A DNA stretch of 64,000 nt, from positions 1 through 64,000 of the forward strand of contig CAWIZJ010000060.1 in NCBI GenBank assembly GCA_963840535.1, in the 5' to 3' direction. A program made the translations under genes and the position numbers. The stretch comes from VAZQ01 sp963840535. GTDB taxonomy: Bacteria > Pseudomonadota > Alphaproteobacteria > Rhizobiales > Xanthobacteraceae. Below, in pieces: positions 27,810 to 37,215 of the stretch (position 1 is the stretch's first letter; every line of letters begins with the position of its first letter). Below the pieces are notes generated by a model. The model had not been told where the DNA came from and ran no database searches. It saw only the letters and a program-made list of their open reading frames with translations.

Positions 27810-29579
27810 ATGAACGTGCATTCCCGCATCCGTGACGAGAGGCCGCCGTTGACCCCGATTTCGGCGCCACGCAGGTGGTGGCAATTCGTGGAGCGCCACC
27901 TGCCGAACCTGGCGCTCTTCCTGTTGGTCCTGCTGCTGATCGCCTTCGTGCTCTTTCCGTACATGATCGTGACGGTCCCCAGCGGCCAGATCGGGGTCCT
28001 GTGGAAGCGGTTCGCCGGCGGCACTGTGCTCGACCCTCGGCTGCTTAAGGACGAGGGCTTCCACATCGTCTTGCCGTGGGACAAAGTCTATCTCTACGAT
28101 TTGCGGGTGCAATCTCTCACGGAAAACTACAACGCAATCTCCAGCGACGGCGTAAGCCTCACGGCAACAGTCAATATCCGGTATCGTCTCAAGCGTGACT
28201 CGATCCCAACCTTGCACCAGGTGGTCGGCCCGAACTACATCAAGTTGCTTGGTCCCGGGATCGCAAGTCAGATGCGCGAGGTCATTGCGCAATTTACTGC
28301 CGAACAGGTCTATTCCACGGCGCGGCAGGAAATTCAGGACAAGATCCGCGAACGCGTGGTGGAGAGGTTGGGCGACAAGATGATGGAGCGCGAAGGCGAG
28401 ACGTCATACAGCGTAGCGATGCGCGATACGATCACGCTCTACGATACCCTCCTGTACGGCATCGAGTTGCCGGCGCTCGTCGTCACCGCGATCAATCGCA
28501 AGACCGAGCAGTACTATATTTCCGAGGAATACAAGTTCCGTGTGGAACGCGAGAAAAGAGAGTCGGAGCGCAAGAGAATCGAGGCGGAAGGAATACGTGA
28601 TTTCCAGCAGATCGTCACGCAGGGAGGGATTGCGGACTCCTATCTGCGCTGGCGGGGGATCGAGGCAACGCTGCAGTTGGCGCAATCGACGAATTCCAAG
28701 GTCGTTGTCATCGGCAGCACGAAGGACGGCTTGCCGATCATCCTCGGAAATGCCGATACGGTCGCGCCGCAACGTGCGCCACCCGACGACGGCAGCTCGC
28801 CGCCTAAGGAACGGACGACAGCCGCCGGTCCAGCGCTGCAGTCCGAGCAGACACCCGCTTCCGGCTTGACGGCGCCGCACGAAAAGATTCCGCCCGCGTC
28901 CAAGGCGGGCACCCGGGATAGATCCACGTCGCCCGAGGTGGCAACTGCGACCGATAGGTCAGCGGCCGGTCCCGAGACGGCATCTGCTCCGAAATCGGAA
29001 GGCTGGCGCGTCCCCTGGCTTCCGAGTTGGTCCGAAATCGAACTCGCTCTTGACTTGGAAAATTTGGCCAAGGGAGGCGACGGTAGACGGACTCTCGAAG
29101 CCGTCATCGGAAATCCCGGCCGCAACGCAGGCGCGGTGACGAATCCCCTGAGCCATCCACGTCGCGCGCAAAGTCCCGCGGCTCCAACCAACCGCAGCAG
29201 CGGATTCCGAGACGCTTGCGCGGCACCTGCTGCTCGAGGACCGCGCGACCCGAACGTCGTTGGCATTCAGCAAGTGATGACGGGGCCGCCTGCTCACCGC
29301 TACGTCAACGATCCCGCCTATGTGTGGCTCTGTCCGACCGGATCGCCGTGGCATTGCCGCGATACTCGCACGGCGTCTGATCGCCGGATAGGATGCCGGT
29401 TGCAGAACCTCGAAGGGCTTCGTGGGGGCTGCTACAGGTCGCTCAATCTGGTTGATGCCGGTGATAGGCAGCGATCCGCGCAAACGGACGGAAGACAAGG
29501 AACCGGCGACCGCAATCGAATTGCAGGTGGATGGAATCTTGCAATTGTTCGATACGCTCGATCCATTCCCTTTTCGTGA
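27810..29579 (+). CDS. SPFH/band-7 (prohibitin-like) membrane protein with long variable tail
   Basis: 589 residues starting 21 bp after the exporter. One transmembrane helix (~33-53) is followed by a prohibitin/band-7 domain (~55-330), including the charged coiled-coil stretch EEYKFRVEREKRESERKR. Residues ~330-460 are Pro/Ala/Ser/Thr-rich and probably disordered. The last ~130 residues look unlike folded protein, and the frame may have been lost near 29200-29400. Band-7 proteins scaffold membrane microdomains and quality-control complexes. Tight spacing suggests co-transcription with the exporter. Confidence 0.8.
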   Translation: MNVHSRIRDERPPLTPISAPRRWWQFVERHLPNLALFLLVLLLIAFVLFPYMIVTVPSGQIGVLWKRFAGGTVLDPRLLKDEGFHIVLPWDKVYLYDLRVQSLTENYNAISSDGVSLTATVNIRYRLKRDSIPTLHQVVGPNYIKLLGPGIASQMREVIAQFTAEQVYSTARQEIQDKIRERVVERLGDKMMEREGETSYSVAMRDTITLYDTLLYGIELPALVVTAINRKTEQYYISEEYKFRVEREKRESERKRIEAEGIRDFQQIVTQGGIADSYLRWRGIEATLQLAQSTNSKVVVIGSTKDGLPIILGNADTVAPQRAPPDDGSSPPKERTTAAGPALQSEQTPASGLTAPHEKIPPASKAGTRDRSTSPEVATATDRSAAGPETASAPKSEGWRVPWLPSWSEIELALDLENLAKGGDGRRTLEAVIGNPGRNAGAVTNPLSHPRRAQSPAAPTNRSSGFRDACAAPAARGPRDPNVVGIQQVMTGPPAHRYVNDPAYVWLCPTGSPWHCRDTRTASDRRIGCRLQNLEGLRGGCYRSLNLVDAGDRQRSAQTDGRQGTGDRNRIAGGWNLAIVRYARSIPFS

Positions 29580-29667
29580 CCGGAATCTCGATGAACATGC
29601 GGAACGTCGCGATTTGTATCGTCGTCTGGCTGCAAGCATTGAGCTGAGGACTGCCAAAGGAGCATGA
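29455..29667 (+). CDS. Small conserved-looking protein with LFDTLDPFPF motif, probably a fragment
   Basis: About 70 residues overlapping the doubtful end of the SPFH frame. The stretch GILQLFDTLDPFPFRDRNLD resembles the start of a small alphaproteobacterial family with a DP-x-PF...LD-x-x-AE pattern. I recognise the pattern but know no function. The length is short for that family, so it is probably truncated or frame-shifted. Confidence 0.4.
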   Translation: MPVIGSDPRKRTEDKEPATAIELQVDGILQLFDTLDPFPFRDRNLDEHAERRDLYRRLAASIELRTAKGA

Positions 29668-29941
29668 ATGGACTGGCGCCCGAGTGAAGCGAGGGCAACA
29701 TGCCGTCGCAAGACCGCGGGACGGGGCTCGCTCGAAAACGGTCCACGCAATGAAGTGACGGGAATGTCGTATCTCTGCTCGCTGCCGCTCGCATCTGGGC
29801 AGGTCCTATAGCCATTCTTCACCCTTTCGGGTATTGACCCAGCTCGATCCGGGTCGGGAAGCTCGCCTTAGATGAGATTGTCGAACTCGCGCGACCCGCT
29901 GGCGACGCGGCGGAGGTTGAGACCAAGAGGAGGGGCAGGCA

Positions 29942-30316
29942 ATGTCGAGCCTGTACCAGAATTTCGATCCGCTCGACGGGTTCAACATCCTTCGTATCGC
30001 CTGTGGAGTATTCTTCATTCCGCATATCTACGCGAAGTTCTTCGAGCCTGCCGCGCTGGGTTTCTTTGTCGCGGCCAAATTCAAGCCGCCGGCGGCGTGG
30101 ATGTATCTCGCCTGCGTCATAGAGGTGGCGCTCGCGGTAGGCCTGATCTTCGGGATCCTCACCACCTATGTCGCCGCAGTGGCGGCGCTCCACCTCGCGG
30201 TCGCCGCCATCGCGGTATACCGGGTGGCAGACGGAAAATGGCTGTGGAACATCGGCGGCTGCGAGTACCCGGTTTTCTGGGCGATCTGCTGCGTCGTGGT
30301 GGCGATGCACGGATGA
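29942..30316 (+). CDS. DoxX-like small membrane protein
   Basis: 124 residues with four hydrophobic segments (about 13-30, 50-70, 75-95, 105-122), in the style of DoxX/DoxD-like inner-membrane proteins. It has a good ribosome site (gaggggcaggca) before the ATG. It is the first gene of a plus-strand run that continues at 30336, 31389 and 32603, so it is likely part of that operon. Its role is unknown; members are linked to redox or quinone chemistry. Confidence 0.7.
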   Translation: MSSLYQNFDPLDGFNILRIACGVFFIPHIYAKFFEPAALGFFVAAKFKPPAAWMYLACVIEVALAVGLIFGILTTYVAAVAALHLAVAAIAVYRVADGKWLWNIGGCEYPVFWAICCVVVAMHG

Positions 30317-30335
30317 GCGTGCGGGGGAGGGGAGC

Positions 30336-31358
30336 ATGATCAAAGCTGCGATCGTCGGGCTCGGTTGGTGGGGAAAGACACTGGTAGAAGCGGGCGAGGG
30401 CAGCGACGTCATCCGCTTCGTCGCCGGCGCGACCCGCACCGTGTCTCCCGAAACCGTGACCTACGCCGGGAGCAAGGGGGTGCGACTTGCTACGAGCTAC
30501 GATGCGCTGCTCGCCGACCCGGCGATCGATGCCGTGGTATTGGCCACACCTCATTCCATGCATGCCTCACAGGTGATGGCCGCGGCGGCAGCAAAGAAAC
30601 ATGTCTTCTGCGAAAAACCGTTTACGCTCACCAAGAAGGAAGCCGAGAACGCGGTTGCGGCGGCGCGCGCCGCCGGGGTCACCCTGGGGCTCGGTTACAA
30701 TCGGCGCTTCCACCCCGAGATGATCAAGCTGCGCGAGGGCGTACGCTCCGGTCACCTCGGCACCATCCTGCACGTCGAGGCTACGATGACTTTCCCCAAT
30801 GCCCTGATGCTTACGCCCGCGCATTGGCGTGCGCACAGGGACGAAACGCCATGCGGCGGCCTGACCCCCATGGGCGTTCATGCCGTCGACGGCATGATCG
30901 ACCTGTGCGGAGAAATCGATCACGTGTTCTGCCAGAGCTTCAGGCGCATCGTCCAAATCGATGCCGATGACACGACCGCGGTGCTCTTTCGCATGAAAGG
31001 CGGTATGTCGGGTTACCTTGGCACCATGACGGCGACCGGTCCCGGCTTCAGCTTCCAGGTGTTCGGCTCCAAGGGCTGGGTGAGGCTCGAAGGTGTGACG
31101 CACGTTGCCGGAGCGAGCTCGGAGGAACGGCGCATGCGGCTGTTCGGCACCTGCAGGTTTCAGCCGGTGAAGGGCGAAGCACAGGTCTGGCAGGCCGCGG
31201 AGCTCGATGTCGCACGCGCCGCTTTGGAGGCGTTCGCGCAGGCGGCGGAGGACGGTCCGGCCTATCCGATCCCGTTCGATCAGATGATTCACGGCGCCGC
31301 AGTCACCGAGGCAATCGTCCGGTCGGCGTCCTCCGCCAGGGTTGAACGAGTCGCTTGA
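30336..31358 (+). CDS. Gfo/Idh/MocA family oxidoreductase
   Basis: 340 residues; the start at 30336 follows gggggaggggagc. The N-terminal Rossmann fold has AIVGLGWWGKT, then the family motif EKPFTLTKKEAE near residue 90 that carries the conserved EKP Lys, and a C-terminal beta-sheet substrate domain. Such enzymes oxidise or reduce sugars, inositols or related polyols with NAD(P). The neighbouring EboE-like TIM barrel and a second dehydrogenase suggest one pathway for a cyclitol- or sugar-like substrate; the substrate itself cannot be read from the sequence. Confidence 0.85.
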   Translation: MIKAAIVGLGWWGKTLVEAGEGSDVIRFVAGATRTVSPETVTYAGSKGVRLATSYDALLADPAIDAVVLATPHSMHASQVMAAAAAKKHVFCEKPFTLTKKEAENAVAAARAAGVTLGLGYNRRFHPEMIKLREGVRSGHLGTILHVEATMTFPNALMLTPAHWRAHRDETPCGGLTPMGVHAVDGMIDLCGEIDHVFCQSFRRIVQIDADDTTAVLFRMKGGMSGYLGTMTATGPGFSFQVFGSKGWVRLEGVTHVAGASSEERRMRLFGTCRFQPVKGEAQVWQAAELDVARAALEAFAQAAEDGPAYPIPFDQMIHGAAVTEAIVRSASSARVERVA

Positions 31359-31388
31359 CGAGGGAGCGACGACAAGAAGGAAGCTCAA

Positions 31389-32585
31389 ATGGATCTCGGC
31401 AGCGGTCTCGGCCATCTCACTTATTCGACGCTCGTGCATCCGGGAGACGACTGGGCGCAGATGTGGGCAAGCCTGACCACCTACGTTCCGAAGGTGAAGG
31501 CGCGTATTGCGCCCGGCCGCCGCTTCGGTGTTTCGCTGCGCCTATCGGCGGAATCTGCACGGACGCTCGCGGGCAGCCCAGCCGAGCGCGACAAGCTCAG
31601 GGGGTTCTTGCGCGACAATGACATGTACCTGTACACCGTCAACGCGTTTCCCTACGGGGCATTCAAGGGAACCAAGGTCAAGGAGCAGGTCTACGAGCCG
31701 GATTGGCGCTCGGAGGAGCGCACCCGGTACACTATGAACGTGGCCGACGTCCTGGCGGACGTGACGCCCGAGGACGTCTCGCCTTCGATCCAGAGCGCGC
31801 CGCTCGGTTTCAAGCCGCGTGTCACCGGAGGAGATGTCGTCACTAGCTACACCGAGCACGTGCTGCGGACCGTGGCCCATCTCGTCGAGATCGATGCCCG
31901 GACTGGACGCACGGTCACGCTTGCGCTCGAGCCCGAGCCCTTCTGCTTCCTCGAGACCACCGACGAGACCGTGAAATATTTCACCGAGCATCTCTACTCG
32001 GGCGAGGCAGCCGCCACGCTTGCCGGGATGGTCAGGATTCCGATCTCGGAGGCGCATGTTGCCTTGCGCAAGCATCTGGGCGTCGTATTCGACATCTGTC
32101 ACCAGGCGGTCGAATACGAGAACATCACCAATTCGTTGCAGAAGCTGGTCGATGCCGGCATCCCGATTTTCAAGCTGCAGGAAGCCGCCGCTCTGCACGT
32201 CCCGCAGGTCACGCAGGAGTCGGTGGACATGCTCGAGCGCTATGCCGACACGATCTATCTCACCCAGACGGTCGAGAAGAAGGATGGAAAGCTGACCAGA
32301 TTTCTCAATCTCGAGGATGCGTTCATCGCGTGGAAGAGGAATCCCGGTCCGCGGGAATGGCGCACCCACTTTCACGTTCCGGTATTTCTCGATGAGCTCG
32401 GGCCGTTTCGTACGACCCGGTTTGCGATCGAGGATGCGCTCCGCTTCCACAAATCCAAGCCGCTGTCGCGGCAGCTCGAGATCGAGACCTATACCTGGGA
32501 TGTGCTGCCCGATCATCTGAAGACCGGCGACATCGTGGACTATGTGTGTCGCGAGCTCGAGTGGGTGCGTGGCCAACTCGTCTGA
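31389..32585 (+). CDS. EboE-like sugar phosphate isomerase/epimerase-type TIM barrel
   Basis: 398 residues, intact. The opening HLTYSTLVHPGDDWAQMW, the segment FPYGAFKGTKVKEQVY and the following PDWRSEERTRYT match the EboE ('metabolite traffic protein') family of xylose-isomerase-like TIM barrels. LALEPEPFCFLE and DICHQAVEYEN carry likely metal-ligand Glu, Asp and His residues. In cyanobacteria and others EboE belongs to a gene set needed to export a precursor to the periplasm; none of the other ebo genes is recognisable here. The gene sits in tandem between two dehydrogenases with short spacers, so a catabolic isomerase or aldolase role is equally possible. Confidence 0.8.
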   Translation: MDLGSGLGHLTYSTLVHPGDDWAQMWASLTTYVPKVKARIAPGRRFGVSLRLSAESARTLAGSPAERDKLRGFLRDNDMYLYTVNAFPYGAFKGTKVKEQVYEPDWRSEERTRYTMNVADVLADVTPEDVSPSIQSAPLGFKPRVTGGDVVTSYTEHVLRTVAHLVEIDARTGRTVTLALEPEPFCFLETTDETVKYFTEHLYSGEAAATLAGMVRIPISEAHVALRKHLGVVFDICHQAVEYENITNSLQKLVDAGIPIFKLQEAAALHVPQVTQESVDMLERYADTIYLTQTVEKKDGKLTRFLNLEDAFIAWKRNPGPREWRTHFHVPVFLDELGPFRTTRFAIEDALRFHKSKPLSRQLEIETYTWDVLPDHLKTGDIVDYVCRELEWVRGQLV

Positions 32586-32602
32586 ACCTGATGGGAGGAG
32601 TC

Positions 32603-33484
32603 ATGAAGGTGGGATTCATCGGGGTCGGGCGCATGGGCCAGGCCATGGCTCGTCGCATTTGCGGCGCCGGGCACGATGTCGCCGTCTACAATCGCACGCG
32701 CGAGAAGGCGAGGGCACTCACCGACGTCGGTGCGAAGGTCGTTGATTCGATTGCGGATGCGGCGTGCTACGGCGAAGCCGTGTTCACGATGTTGGCTGAT
32801 GATGCGGCGCTCGAAGACGTCGCCGTCCAGAAGGATGGACTGCTGCAATCGCTGCCGAAGGGCGCAATTCACATCTGTGCAGGCACCCACGGCGTTGCCG
32901 TCATTGGAAAACTCAACGCGCTGCACACTGGGGCCGGGCAGATCATGATCGCCTCGCCGATGCTGGGGCGGCCCGAGGCAGTCAGTTCCGGCCAGGCCGG
33001 GATCGTCGTCGGAGGTCCGGCGCAGAGTGTGGCAGGCTGTCGCTCGCTGTTCGACGCGCTCGCCCGGCGGGTCTTCGAGGCCGGCCCGGAGCCTGCGGCA
33101 GCGACTGCAATCAAGATCGCCAACAACTTCGTGCTCGGATGCGCCATCGAGGCCATGGGCGAAGGATTTTCGCTGGTGCGCAAATACGGGGTTGCTTCGC
33201 AGGTCTTCTACGACGTGATGACCGACGGGCTGTTCGCGGCGCCGGCCTACAAGGTGTACGGGAAGATCATCGTGGAACAGGCGTACGACAAGGTCGGCCA
33301 GATGGCGGTCTTGGAACTCAAGGACGCCAATCTGGCACTCGCTGCCGGCGAAGCTGCCGGGGTCCCGCTGCCGAGTGGCAATATCTGGCGCGACCGACTG
33401 ATCGGCGCCGTTGCACACGGCGACGGCGGCTGCGATTGGGCGGTGATGGCGCGTGAGCAGGCCCGTGCCAGCGGCCTCGTCTAG
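32603..33484 (+). CDS. NAD(P)-dependent oxidoreductase, 3-hydroxyisobutyrate dehydrogenase family
   Basis: About 293 residues from the ATG at 32603, preceded by gggaggagtc. The Rossmann motif GFIGVGRMGQAMA is at the start, the substrate-loop-like SPMLGRPEAVSSGQ near residue 120, and the catalytic Lys lies in IKIANNFVLG near residue 170. The fold fits beta-hydroxyacid dehydrogenases such as HIBADH or tartronate semialdehyde reductase. It starts 17 bp after the EboE-like gene and belongs to the same run. Confidence 0.87.
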   Translation: MKVGFIGVGRMGQAMARRICGAGHDVAVYNRTREKARALTDVGAKVVDSIADAACYGEAVFTMLADDAALEDVAVQKDGLLQSLPKGAIHICAGTHGVAVIGKLNALHTGAGQIMIASPMLGRPEAVSSGQAGIVVGGPAQSVAGCRSLFDALARRVFEAGPEPAAATAIKIANNFVLGCAIEAMGEGFSLVRKYGVASQVFYDVMTDGLFAAPAYKVYGKIIVEQAYDKVGQMAVLELKDANLALAAGEAAGVPLPSGNIWRDRLIGAVAHGDGGCDWAVMAREQARASGLV

Positions 33485-33612
33485 CGATGCAGGCGCCCAC
33501 CGCAGTGTCTCGTCCGCCAGGAATTCCGAGTGCGCCGCAGTCGTCGGAGACCATTCCCGTCAGGGCCAAGTCGGACAGCTGGCCCGCCAGAGAATAGATA
33601 AGGAGTCGATGG

Positions 33613-34726
33613 ATGAGTAGTGCTCTCTTTTCGCCGATCACGATGCGTGGACTGACCTTGGCCAACCGCATCGTGGTCTCGCCCATGTGCCAGTACAACT
33701 CCAACGACGGATCGGCAAACGATTGGCATTTGATGCATCTGGGCAGCTTCTCCCTCGGGGCCGCCGGGCTGGTGATGACCGAGATGACCAACGTCAATCC
33801 GATCGGGCGTATCAGCCACAAATGTGCCGGTATGTGGTCGGATGCCAACGAGGCGGCGCTCAAACGCGTGCACGATTTCTGCCGCACGTACGGTGTCGCC
33901 AAGCTCGGGGTGCAGCTCGCGCACGCCGGCCGCAAGGGGTCGACACAGGTCCCCGCCGCCGGCGGCAAGCCGCTGACGGCCGAGGAGAGCGCATGGCAGA
34001 CCGAAGCGCCGTCCGCGCTGCCTTACGATCAGGGCTGGTCGGTTCCGCACGCGCTGACCAAGGACGACATCCGCCGGCTGATCGGCGAGTTCGCCACTTC
34101 CGCGCGGCGCGTCGAGCGGATCGGCTACGATCTGATCGAGCTGCACGGCGGTCACGGCTATCTGTTGCACCAGTTCATGTCCCCGCTGTCGAATCAGCGC
34201 ACCGACGAATACGGCGGGAGCACCCAGAACCGCATTCGTTTTCCGCTCGAGGTCTTCGCCGCCGTGCGAGCGGTGTTTCCCGCCGAAAAGCCGGTCGGCA
34301 TCCGGGTGTCGGCCACCGACTGGGTGGACGGCGGCTGGACTCCGGAGGAGACGGTGGTGCTCGCGCGCGAGCTCAAGGCGGCTGGCTGCGACTACATGGA
34401 CGTCTCGACCGGCGGCACTCGACCCGCGGCAGAAGATTCCGCTCGCGCCCGGCTACCAGGTTCAGTTCGGCGAAAGAGTACGCAAGGAGACTGGAATGAC
34501 CACGATGTCGGTCGGGCTGATCACCGGCGCCAAGCAGGCCGAGGACATCATCGCGTCCGGTCGCGCCGATTTCGTCGTTCTCGCTCGCGGCGCCATGTAC
34601 GATCCGCGCTGGGCTTGGCATGCGGCCGAGGAACTGGGGGCCGAGACCGCGTATGCGCCGAAAATGATGGCGTGCCATCCGAAAATGCGGCCACAGGTGT
34701 TTCCCAACCGAAAGGCTACGTCATAG
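33613..34726 (+). CDS. NADH:flavin oxidoreductase, Old Yellow Enzyme (YqjM/NamA-like), frame-broken
   Basis: An FMN-dependent ene-reductase. The N-terminal part reads SPITMRGLTLANRIVVSPMCQY; HAGRKGS near residue 100 and ELHGGHGYLLHQF with the following SPLSNQRTDEYGGS are strong OYE signatures. The frame is lost near 34430. The remaining barrel (VGLITGAKQAEDIIASGRAD, then VVLARGAMYDPRW) is read from 34440 to the stop at 34726. Because both halves are well conserved, one missing or extra base in the assembly is the likely cause. OYEs reduce activated C=C bonds. Confidence 0.87.
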
Positions 34727-34773
34727 GGCCGGCGTGCAGGCGATCGACGGCGCCGAACTGCGAGAGCATTGCC

Positions 34774-36027
34774 ATGAAATACAATCGTCCACGAGCGAGC
34801 GCGTCCTGGGGCACGATGGCCAAGGACTGGGAGAAGGGGATCGATTACGACCGCCTGCTCAAGCAGCGCCTCGGACGGGCGCAGGAGGCGATCCGCCATG
34901 CCGGCCTCGGTGCAGTGGTCGCTTTCAACTTCGACAACATCCGCTACCTCACCGGTACCCATATCGGCGAATGGGCGCGCGACAAGTTCATGCGTTATGC
35001 CCTGTGCCCCGCCCAAGGTCCGCCGTTCCTGTGGGACCCGGCGCCGCCCGCCAAGCGTATCTCTTCCCCGTGGATCGCCGACAATGTGGCCGCGCCGATC
35101 AGCACCATGCAAGGCGCGCTGCCGCCGTGGATGAACATCCAGGGCGACTTCGCCAAGCAGATCAAGAGGGCATTGACGCACTTCGGCATCGAGCGCGAGC
35201 ACGTCGGCATCGACATCATGGAGTTGCCGATGCTGCGGGCGTTGGAAAAGGAGGGCATCGAGGTCGTGGATGGCCAGCAGGCACTGCTCGATGCTCGCGA
35301 GGTCAAGACTGCCGACGAGATCGAGCTGCTGAAGCTCGCATGCGCCATGGTCGATGCGACTTATGTGGACATCGCCAAGGCCATCCGTCCGGGAACGCGC
35401 GAAAACGAGCTGGTGGCGATTGCGCACGACCGCCTGTTCCGGATGGGCTCGGAGCGCGTCGAGTGCGTGAACTCGGTCTCCGGCCCGCGCGGCCGCCCTC
35501 ATTCGCACACCTTCTCCGACCGCATCATCCAGCCGGGCGACATGGTTTTTCTCGATATCATGCACTCCTACAACGGTTACCGCACCTGCTATTATCGCAC
35601 CTTCATATGCGGGGAACCGAACAAGCATCAGATCGATGCCTACGAGACCGCCTCGAAATGGATCAGCGCATCGATCGACATGATCCGCCCGGGCGTGACG
35701 CCCGATCAGGTGGCGCAGGTCTGGCCCGACGCGCAGGAATTCGGCTATCGCGATGAGGCCGAGGCGTTTCTGCTGCAATACGGCCACGGCGTCGGCCTCT
35801 CGCTGTGGGAGCGGCCGATCTTCTCAAAGCGGTTCACCGGTCAGAATACACCGCTCAAGGAGGGCATGGTGTTCGCGCTCGAGACCTGGAAGGGCGCCGA
35901 AGACGGCTCTGGTGCCGCGCGCATCGAGGAGGAGGTCGTCGTAACCAAGGACGGCTGCCAGATCATCACCAACTTCCCGTCCGATCGCTTGATCTCCTGC
36001 GGCCTGCCCGGCTGCGAGGTGTTCTGA
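34774..36027 (+). CDS. M24 family metallopeptidase (Xaa-Pro dipeptidase-like)
   Basis: 417 residues from an ATG at 34774. An N-terminal creatinase-like domain (to ~170) precedes the pita-bread domain. Probable metal ligands: Asp in FLDIMHSYNGY, His in the GHGVGLSLWERP motif, and Glu residues in ALETWKG and the IEEEVVV stretch. The first aspartate site reads DIMHSYNGYRTCYYRTF where classical aminopeptidases have D-x-G; family members that hydrolyse other amide bonds, such as ectoine hydrolase, also vary here. The gene lies between the OYE and CobW genes in the same direction, so it may be part of that operon. Confidence 0.82.
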   Translation: MKYNRPRASASWGTMAKDWEKGIDYDRLLKQRLGRAQEAIRHAGLGAVVAFNFDNIRYLTGTHIGEWARDKFMRYALCPAQGPPFLWDPAPPAKRISSPWIADNVAAPISTMQGALPPWMNIQGDFAKQIKRALTHFGIEREHVGIDIMELPMLRALEKEGIEVVDGQQALLDAREVKTADEIELLKLACAMVDATYVDIAKAIRPGTRENELVAIAHDRLFRMGSERVECVNSVSGPRGRPHSHTFSDRIIQPGDMVFLDIMHSYNGYRTCYYRTFICGEPNKHQIDAYETASKWISASIDMIRPGVTPDQVAQVWPDAQEFGYRDEAEAFLLQYGHGVGLSLWERPIFSKRFTGQNTPLKEGMVFALETWKGAEDGSGAARIEEEVVVTKDGCQIITNFPSDRLISCGLPGCEVF

Positions 36028-36036
36028 CCGGGCGTG

Positions 36037-37150
36037 ATGGCGTACCCACATACACCCGTTGCGATCCTCACCGGCTTCCTGGGCAGCGGCAAGACGACCC
36101 TGCTCAATCGCGCGATGCGTGATCCCGCCATGGCACGCACGGCGGTCGTGATCAACGAGTTCGGCGAGATCAGCCTCGACCACGCGCTCGCTACGACCAG
36201 CGACGACACCATCATGGTGTTGGAGAACGGCTGCCTGTGTTGCACCGTCTTCGGTGACCTGGTGACGACCTTGAACAGGCTCTATCACGCACGCGAGGCC
36301 GGAGAAATTCCTCGCTTCGACCACGTCGTGATCGAAACGTCCGGCCTTGCCGACCCGGCGCCCGTGGTACAGGCGTTCCTGTCCGACCCGACGCTGGCTG
36401 GTCTCTATCGGGTGGGTACGGTGGTTGCCACGGTCGACGCGGTGAATGGTCCCGAGACGCTCGATCGGCACGTGGAATCGGTTCGCCAGGTTGCGCTCGC
36501 CGATCTGGTCCTGCTCACCAAGCTCGACCTGCTGGCTCCCGAAATCGGCTGCAACGGTGGAGGCGGCGCTAACGGTCCGTTTGCGACGCCTGAACCCGGC
36601 GGCACGCATCGCGCGGATCGACGATCCCGGGCTCGACGCCTGCACATTGTTGCGTGCCGCCGGCCTCGACCCGACCAACTCCGAAACTGATCCGAGGGCC
36701 TGGCTGAATGCCGGTGTCTACGAACACACCCTTCCGCACCACGATCACGCCCATCATGATCATGCCGGCCACGACCATGCCGGGCATCATCACGGTCTGC
36801 CCGAGCGAGACATCGCATCGTTCTGTTTCGTGCGCGAGAAGCCGATCTCGCGGGAGGCACTTCGCTTCCTGCTCGATGCACTGCAGCAGAACCTCGGCAG
36901 TAACTTGTTGCGAGTGAAAGGCATCATTCATGTAGCGGAGGAGCCGGACCGGCCGGCCGTCATTCAAGGCGCGCAGCATCTGCTGCACACGCTGACATGG
37001 CTCGATCGCTGGCCCGACGCGGACCATCGCAGCAAGATCGTGTTCATCACGCAGGGGTACGAGCGAGCCGAGGTCGAGGACATGATCGCAGTGCTCGATC
37101 GCGTGGCAGCGCGTACGGCAGCGGCACGAAGCCGCGCCCGAGGTGACTGA
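36037..37150 (+). CDS. CobW/COG0523 family GTP-binding metallochaperone, frame-broken
   Basis: It begins MAYPHTPVAILTGFLGSGKT; the P-loop GFLGSGKT, the metal-binding ENGCLCCT motif near residue 65 and the TKLD guanine-specificity motif all fit COG0523. A frame break near 36550 separates this from the second half, which has a long His/Asp-rich loop (HHDHAHHDHAGHDHAGHHHG, ~36737-36797) and a CobW C-terminal domain ending at 37150. These GTPases deliver metals, mainly Zn, Co or Fe, to client enzymes. The adjacent metal-dependent M24 peptidase could be such a client; this is inference. Confidence 0.87.
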
Positions 37151-37215
37151 CAGCCGCCATTACTTCGCCCGACACCCGTGACCTTGGGAGGGGGTGATCC
37201 TGGTTACGGTCTGCG

